Of a DNA stretch of 11,978 nt, positions 8,275-11,978 are shown one piece after another. The stretch comes from Bacteroidales bacterium (GTDB lineage Bacteria; Bacteroidota; Bacteroidia; Bacteroidales; Dysgonomonadaceae). The notes under the pieces were generated by a model. It worked only from the letters and a program-made list of their open reading frames with translations. It had not been told where the DNA came from and made no database searches. The translations under genes and the position numbers were made by a program. Each line of letters begins with the position of its first letter. Position 1 is the stretch's first letter. Where the stretch lies: the NCBI GenBank assembly GCA_012728155.1, contig JAAYFR010000187.1:1-11978 (forward strand), written 5' to 3'.

Positions 8275-8348
8275 TGACTCCGACAGGATTCAAACCTGTA
8301 ACCTTCTGATCCGTAGTCAGATGCTCTATTCAGTTAAGCTACGGAGCC
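8275..8348 (-). tRNA. tRNA-Arg (anticodon ACG)
   Basis: The 74-nt gene folds as a full cloverleaf. The acceptor stem is GGCTCCG/CGGAGTC (one G-U pair), the D arm GCTT...GAGC, and the anticodon stem TCTGA/TCAGA with loop CTACGGA, giving anticodon ACG. The variable region is AGGTT and the T arm ACAGG-TTTGAAT-CCTGT; the discriminator is A. A34 is expected to be deaminated to inosine by TadA so that it reads CGU, CGC and CGA. CCA is not encoded (CAC follows), so it must be added after transcription. The gene faces recQ and has its own promoter just upstream. I see no T-rich terminator behind it. Confidence 0.97.
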
Positions 8349-8362
8349 ATTATTTACGGGTG

Positions 8363-8393
8363 CAAAAATACACTATTTTTGTCAAACTGCAAA
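8363..8393 (-). promoter_or_regulatory. Promoter of tRNA-Arg
   Basis: Read on the minus strand, TTTG (8393-8390), exactly 19 nt, then TATTTTTG (8370-8363). This is a perfect match to the Bacteroidota primary-sigma consensus TTTG-N19-TAnnTTTG. It ends 14 nt before the mature tRNA 5' end, leaving a short 5' leader for RNase P to remove. Confidence 0.85.
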
Positions 8394-8488
8394 GAACTGG
8401 GCAATTTATTTGTAAAAAGGAGAGAGGTGGCGGCTGATTGGAGAGAAGTTAAGATACTCTTTTTTGTCAATAAAAATCAGATAAATAG

Positions 8489-8519
8489 TTTGCTAATTTT
8501 CTGAATTATTGTAACTTTG
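8489..8519 (+). promoter_or_regulatory. Promoter of the rplM-rpsI-rpsB-tsf cluster
   Basis: TTTG (8489-8492), exactly 19 nt, then TAACTTTG (8512-8519): a perfect Bacteroidota TTTG-N19-TAnnTTTG promoter with the same spacing as the divergent tRNA promoter. The start of transcription should fall near 8525, leaving about 128 nt of untranslated leader before the rplM GTG. The stretch between the two promoters (8394-8488) shows nothing else I can name. Confidence 0.88.
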
Positions 8520-8524
8520 CAGTC

Positions 8525-8652
8525 CGATTATTAGTTTTTATCAATTAAGAGTTTGATTCTTAGCTTCTTATTTACCAAAACCCACCTTAGCCGGGCTAAA
8601 TAAGGGTAGTAAGGGTCGATTCACAGTAATTTACTAATTAAAAACAACAAAA
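8525..8652 (+). promoter_or_regulatory. Structured 5' leader of rplM, candidate ribosomal-protein autoregulatory RNA
   Basis: The leader contains several complementary segments. A small hairpin is TAAGA (8546-8550) with TCTTA (8558-8562). A perfect 8-bp stem is CTTATTTA (8567-8574) with TAAATAAG (8597-8604), whose loop can hold CCC (8581-8583) paired to GGG (8593-8595). A competing hairpin, TTAG (8587-8590) with CTAA (8596-8599), uses bases of the 8-bp stem, so the two exclude each other. The heptamer TAAGGGT occurs twice (8601-8607 and 8610-8616), each copy able to pair with ACCC at 8580-8583. Competing structures before a GTG-started r-protein gene fit feedback control by L13 or S9, but that role is inferred. 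Confidence 0.45.
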
Positions 8653-9108
8653 GTGGATACACTAAGTTATAAAACCATTTCTGTAAACAAAGAGACGGCA
8701 CAGAAAGAATGGGTTGAGATTGATGCCACCGGGCAACCGTTGGGGCGCCTCTGTTCAAAAGTAGCCAAGCTGCTGAGGGGGAAATACAAACCAAGCTTCA
8801 CCCCGCACGTGGATTGTGGTGATAATGTGATTATCCTGAATGCCGACAAAGTGGAACTTTCAGGTAAAAAATGGACAGATCGTATTTATTTACGTTATTC
8901 GGGTTATCCCGGTGGACAGCGCGAATATACTCCTGCCGATTTGATGGCAAAAGGTCCCGACAGGCTTTTCCGGAAAGTGGTGAAAGGGATGTTGCCGAAA
9001 AACAAGTTAGGAGAGGCAATCATCAAGAATATGTATGTCTATGCAGGGAACGAACATCCCCATCAGGCACAGAAACCCAAAAAATTAGATATAAACAGCC
9101 TAAAATAA
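8653..9108 (+). CDS. rplM: 50S ribosomal protein L13 (uL13)
   Basis: L13 is an early-assembly protein of the large subunit that binds 23S rRNA. The product is 151 residues. Family landmarks are EWVEIDATGQPLGRLCSKVA (about 20-39), LLRGKYKPSFTPHVDCGDNVIILNADKV, a YSGYPGGQRE loop, RKVVKGMLPKN, and the C-terminal YVYAGNEHPHQAQ. The start is GTG at 8653: MDTLSYKTISVNK is the expected Bacteroidales N-terminus and there is no ATG at that position. The A-rich sequence before it (AAAACAACAAAA) stands in for a Shine-Dalgarno site. rpsI starts 1 nt after the stop, so the two are translationally linked, as in most bacteria. Confidence 0.98.
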   Translation: MDTLSYKTISVNKETAQKEWVEIDATGQPLGRLCSKVAKLLRGKYKPSFTPHVDCGDNVIILNADKVELSGKKWTDRIYLRYSGYPGGQREYTPADLMAKGPDRLFRKVVKGMLPKNKLGEAIIKNMYVYAGNEHPHQAQKPKKLDINSLK

Positions 9109-9109
9109 T

Positions 9110-9496
9110 ATGGAAGCAGTAAACGCAATAGGAAGACGCAAAGCAGCCGTAGCCCGTGTTTTTGTTACAGAGGGTACGGGTAAGATTGTGATCAATAAAC
9201 GCGATCTGGAGAACTATTTCCCCTCTTCTATCCTTCAGTTCATTGTAAAGCAACCGCTCAATACCCTGAACGTAGTAGATAAATACGATATCAGGATCAA
9301 TCTCGATGGTGGTGGATACAAAGGACAATCGGAAGCCGCCAGGTTAGGGATTGCCCGCGCATTGGTGAAAATTAATGCGGAGGACAAGCCTGCACTGAGG
9401 GCCGCCGGTTTCATGACTCGTGACCCCCGCGTGGTGGAACGCAAGAAACCGGGACAACCCAAGGCAAGAAAGAGATTCCAGTTCTCCAAGCGTTAA
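9110..9496 (+). CDS. rpsI: 30S ribosomal protein S9 (uS9)
   Basis: S9 lies in the head of the small subunit, and its C-terminal tail reaches the P-site tRNA anticodon stem. The product is 128 residues. It starts MEAVNAIGRRKAAVARVFV, has INKRDLENYF, the conserved DGGGYKGQSEAARLGIARAL (about 67-86), and the basic tail DPRVVERKKPGQPKARKRFQFSKR with the invariant terminal SKR that contacts tRNA. ATG 9110 sits 1 nt after the rplM TAA. It ends normally in TAA and is followed by a 185-nt gap before rpsB. Confidence 0.98.
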   Translation: MEAVNAIGRRKAAVARVFVTEGTGKIVINKRDLENYFPSSILQFIVKQPLNTLNVVDKYDIRINLDGGGYKGQSEAARLGIARALVKINAEDKPALRAAGFMTRDPRVVERKKPGQPKARKRFQFSKR

Positions 9497-9681
9497 TACT
9501 CTGGCACTACCCGGCCGTTTGAAGATCTCATGTTAGATGGATCGTCGTTATCGGGTTATCGCCAAATGACGTTTAGTATCTAAATCGTAAGGACGTTATC
9601 CTATATCAATGAAGAATTGGAGTAATTTACCTTGCGATTCGGTTTGGAAAAGAATGTAAACGAATAAATTAAAAAACAAAA
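9497..9681 (+). promoter_or_regulatory. rpsI-rpsB spacer with two tandem hairpins, candidate rpsB leader
   Basis: This spacer is long for the cluster (the rplM-rpsI and rpsB-tsf gaps are 1 and 32 nt). CGTCGTT (9543-9549) pairs over all seven bases (one G-U) with AATGACG (9565-9571), closing a 15-nt loop. It is followed directly by TTTAG (9572-9576)/CTAAA (9580-9584) with a 3-nt loop. Neither has a T run, so these are not terminators. I see no good TTTG-N19-TAnnTTTG promoter here. The arrangement would suit S2 feedback or RNA processing, but that is inference. Confidence 0.35.
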
Positions 9682-10539
9682 ATGGCAAAATTAGAATTTG
9701 ACCAACTTCTGGAGGCTGGAGCTCATTTCGGCCACTTGAAAAGGAAATGGAATCCCGCAATGGCTCCCTATATTTTTATGGAGCGTAACGGAATTCATAT
9801 TATCGACCTTCATAAAACGATCGCCAAGGCAGAAGAATCTGCTGCCGCTTTGAAACAGATTGCCAAGGCGGGAAAGAAAATACTTTTTGTGGCAACCAAA
9901 AAACAGGCAAAACCTGTGATTGAGGAGAGAGCGCAAAGCGTGAATATGCCCTATGTGATTGAACGCTGGCCAGGTGGCATGCTTACCAATTTCCCTACAA
10001 TCCGCAAGGCGGTGAAGAAAATGAGTAGCATCGACAAGATGATCAAAGATGGCACGTTCGATACCCTCTCAAAACGTGAGAAACTGCAGATTACCCGTCA
10101 GCGGGCCAAACTTGAAAAGATGTTAGGTTCCATTCAGGATCTTACCCGTCTGCCGTCAGCAATTTTTGTGGTAGACGTGATGAAAGAGCAGATTGCAGTA
10201 AAAGAGGCTGAGCGCCTCGGTATTCCTATATTTGGTATTGTGGATACCAACTCCAATCCCTCCAATATTGATTTTGTAATCCCTGCCAACGACGATGCAG
10301 CGAAAGCAGTTGACATGATTGTAGGATTCCTTTGTGACTCTATAAAAGAGGGCTTGGAAGAGCGTAAGGTGGAAAAAGCCGATGCTGCTGCTGCCGAAGA
10401 GCAGGAGGAAGAGGTTCCGCAGCGTAGAGAGCGTAAATCGAAAGCCGCCAAGAAGGAGCGAGTGAAGAAAGAAGATACCGAAGCGATGAAGGCAGCAGTT
10501 GTCAGTAAATATGCCAAAGACGCAGAGGTTGACGAATAA
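9682..10539 (+). CDS. rpsB: 30S ribosomal protein S2 (uS2)
   Basis: S2 joins the small subunit late and helps recruit S1 and mRNA. The product is 285 residues. The core has GAHFGHLKRKWNPAMAPYIF (13-32), FVATKKQAKPVI, RWPGGMLTNFPTIRKA (95-110), and IFGIVDTNSNPSNIDFVIPANDDA (183-206). The core ends near residue 225. The remaining 60 residues are a low-complexity tail rich in Glu, Lys, Arg and Ala, longer than in the 241-residue E. coli protein; charged S2 tails of this kind are, to my memory, common in Bacteroidota. The ATG at 9682 follows an A-rich tract. tsf follows after 32 nt, the widely conserved rpsB-tsf pairing. Confidence 0.98.
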   Translation: MAKLEFDQLLEAGAHFGHLKRKWNPAMAPYIFMERNGIHIIDLHKTIAKAEESAAALKQIAKAGKKILFVATKKQAKPVIEERAQSVNMPYVIERWPGGMLTNFPTIRKAVKKMSSIDKMIKDGTFDTLSKREKLQITRQRAKLEKMLGSIQDLTRLPSAIFVVDVMKEQIAVKEAERLGIPIFGIVDTNSNPSNIDFVIPANDDAAKAVDMIVGFLCDSIKEGLEERKVEKADAAAAEEQEEEVPQRRERKSKAAKKERVKKEDTEAMKAAVVSKYAKDAEVDE

Positions 10540-10571
10540 AAATTACAATAAAAAAAATAGATATATAGAAT

Positions 10572-11393
10572 ATGGCAGTAACAATGGCAGATATCCAACA
10601 TCTTCGCAAAATGACCGGTGCGGGGATGATGGATTGTAAAAATGCACTGAATGAGTCAAACGGAGATTTTGATGGAGCGATGGAGATAATCCGTAAAAAG
10701 GGACAGGCGGTCGCTGCAAAACGTGAAGACCGCGATGCTTCTGAAGGTTGCGTATTGGCAAAAACTGAAGGTGATTTCGCTGCTATCGTAGCGTTGCAGT
10801 GCGAAACTGATTTTGTGGCAAAGAATGAAGAGTTTGTAGCTTTGACACAGCAAATCCTTGATGCGGCTATCGCCCACAAACCGGAAAATCTCGAGCAGCT
10901 GCTTGCGCTGGAACTTCCTAATGGTTCCGTTTCGCGGTTGATTACCGATAAGATCGGCGCTACCGGTGAGAAGATGCAATTAGGTTTCTATGAGCATATT
11001 ACGGCTCCTTATGTTACTTCTTATATCCATATGGGTAACAAATTGGCCACCATCGTAGGTTTTAACAAGAGTGAAGTGGATGCGCAGGTTGCGAAAGATG
11101 TGGCCATGCAGGTAGCTGCCATGAATCCGATTGCTCTGACTCCCGAAGGGATTCCGGCCAACGTGAAAGAGAAAGAGCTGGAAATTGCACGTGATAAGGC
11201 GCGCGAAGCCGGCAAACCGGAAAACCTGCTTGACAGGATAGCTGAGGGAGCATTGCAGAAATTCTACAAAGAATCTACGCTTCTCCAACAAGAATATGTG
11301 AAAGATGCCAAGAAGACCATCGAGCAGTTCTTGAAAGAGAATGATAAAGAGTTGCAGGTTACTGCATTTAAACGTGTAACATTGAACGTGTAA
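10572..11393 (+). CDS. tsf: Translation elongation factor Ts
   Basis: EF-Ts is the guanine-nucleotide exchange factor that recycles EF-Tu-GDP. The product is 273 residues. The N-terminal UBA-like domain reads MADIQHLRKMTGAGMMDCKNAL. The core contains the signature ALQCETDFVAKNEEF (74-88), with the TDFVAKN segment that contacts EF-Tu. Later come MGNKLATIVGF and AMQVAAMNPIAL (dimerisation-domain motifs), and the C-terminal module ends VTAFKRVTLNV. The start ATG 10572 gives MAVTMADI, the usual Bacteroidales beginning; the Met four codons on is a less likely start. It is the last gene of the cluster and a strong terminator follows 31 nt after its stop. Confidence 0.98.
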   Translation: MAVTMADIQHLRKMTGAGMMDCKNALNESNGDFDGAMEIIRKKGQAVAAKREDRDASEGCVLAKTEGDFAAIVALQCETDFVAKNEEFVALTQQILDAAIAHKPENLEQLLALELPNGSVSRLITDKIGATGEKMQLGFYEHITAPYVTSYIHMGNKLATIVGFNKSEVDAQVAKDVAMQVAAMNPIALTPEGIPANVKEKELEIARDKAREAGKPENLLDRIAEGALQKFYKESTLLQQEYVKDAKKTIEQFLKENDKELQVTAFKRVTLNV

Positions 11394-11424
11394 ATTGATT
11401 TACCGTTGAATAACTACCTATAGA

Positions 11425-11458
11425 GCGCTCTGGAGATTTTCTCCGGGGCGTTTTTTTT
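11425..11458 (+). terminator. Intrinsic terminator after tsf
   Basis: CGCTCTGGAG (11426-11435) and CTCCGGGGCG (11441-11450) form a 10-bp stem (two G-U pairs) with the loop ATTTT, followed directly by eight T (11451-11458). This is a textbook Rho-independent terminator for the plus-strand cluster. There is no matching A run on its left, so it should not serve the convergent gene. The rest of 11394-11553 shows nothing I can name. Confidence 0.93.
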
Positions 11459-11553
11459 AATTCTCAATTGCCCATCAATGTTCCACGCCCCAATCAATCT
11501 TTTTCAATCTCATTGGATCTTTTAGGGTGTGAAGCAGATCAACGAAGCAGGAA

Positions 11554-11978
11554 TTATCTTGTGACCCAAGTAAGCACATGATCGGGATAGACCTCGTAAT
11601 CAATTGTGAAAGTGTGGTTGAATTGGGTCTTGGTCTCCGTGGCGGTTATTATTCCTTTGGTTGAGGGGGTGAACGGATGGATATGGAGGTGGTGCTTGAA
11701 ATGAATTTCACTTTCTTCCATCAGCTTGAACAGGCTCTCTTTTGCTGACCAATGTAAAAGTTGATGTACTGTCGTTTGTGAGGGGTCGATGTATTCATCA
11801 TCGCCGACGAATTTGTGGGCTACCTTGTTCACCCTTTCAGATCGGATCTCGATATCGATTCCTACCGGCTGGGTTTTATGGAGATAGATGGCGGCATAAT
11901 CTTTGGTGTGAGAGATGCTGATATAGTAACTCCCATCTTCAAGATAGGGCTTGCCGTCTGTCTGGTTCAGGATGGTCT
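11554..11978 (-). CDS. 4'-phosphopantetheinyl transferase (Sfp/AcpS superfamily), 5' end outside window
   Basis: This enzyme moves the phosphopantetheine arm of CoA onto a serine of a carrier protein (fatty acid, polyketide or peptide synthesis). About 140 C-terminal residues are visible; the frame stays open to the window end. Family motifs are YYISISHTKDYAA (11896-11925 region), the Mg-binding VGIDIE (11848-11865), and WSAKESLFK (11725-11751), which carries the Lys and Glu of the W-x-x-KE-x-x-x-K motif. The stop is TAA at 11554-11556, giving the end HVLTWVTR. A GTG at 11832 is not the start because motifs lie upstream of it. The layout fits the Sfp-like group with an N-terminal half still to come, rather than the short AcpS type. 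It faces the tsf cluster. Which carrier protein it serves cannot be told. Confidence 0.92.
   Translation of the reverse strand, partial: TILNQTDGKPYLEDGSYYISISHTKDYAAIYLHKTQPVGIDIEIRSERVNKVAHKFVGDDEYIDPSQTTVHQLLHWSAKESLFKLMEESEIHFKHHLHIHPFTPSTKGIITATETKTQFNHTFTIDYEVYPDHVLTWVTR

Noticed and set aside
9600..9660. Possible rpsB promoter around TAATTTAC/TACCTTGC
   Set aside because: Neither matches TAnnTTTG well and no TTTG lies 19 nt upstream.
10134..10601. 155-codon minus-strand ORF antisense to rpsB and the tsf start
   Set aside because: A mirror frame of the Glu/Lys/Ala-rich S2 tail; no motif and no plausible start context.

Overview
The window reads as a chromosomal core-gene segment from a member of the Bacteroidota, most likely order Bacteroidales. 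The grounds are: (i) promoters with the Bacteroidota pattern TTTG-N19-TAnnTTTG (two perfect copies, 8363-8393 on - and 8489-8519 on +); (ii) starts preceded by A/T-rich sequence rather than strong Shine-Dalgarno motifs; (iii) the gene order rplM-rpsI-rpsB-tsf; (iv) HflX, RecJ, RecQ and L13 sequences that look like Bacteroidales versions. Family rank (Dysgonomonadaceae-like) is only a guess. No mobile element, CRISPR array, prophage or integrase is visible.

Layout. 1-1435 (+) holds an unrecognised two-part membrane protein gene cut by the window edge; the two parts overlap by 4 nt but look like one gene with a 1-nt frameshift near 451. 1490-4329 (-) is a probable three-gene unit: mnmA (tRNA 2-thiouridylase, interrupted by an in-frame TAG at codon 67), a small outer-membrane beta-barrel protein, and hflX (ribosome-associated GTPase). 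4565-8257 (+) is a recJ-recQ DNA-repair pair. 8258-8652 is a control region with tRNA-Arg(ACG) on the minus strand, its promoter, the rplM promoter and a structured leader of about 125 nt. 8653-11393 (+) is the translation cluster rplM-rpsI-rpsB-tsf, closed by a strong intrinsic terminator at 11425-11458. 11554-11978 (-) is the 3' part of a 4'-phosphopantetheinyl transferase gene running off the window.

How the genes fit together. Most of the window serves translation (L13, S9, S2, EF-Ts, tRNA-Arg, MnmA, HflX) or DNA repair (RecJ 5'-3' exonuclease with RecQ helicase, a known functional pairing). I do not see a new defence or metabolic system. The points worth following up are the two disrupted genes (real mutations or homopolymer errors), the uncharacterised protein at 1-1435, and the structured leaders ahead of rplM and rpsB.
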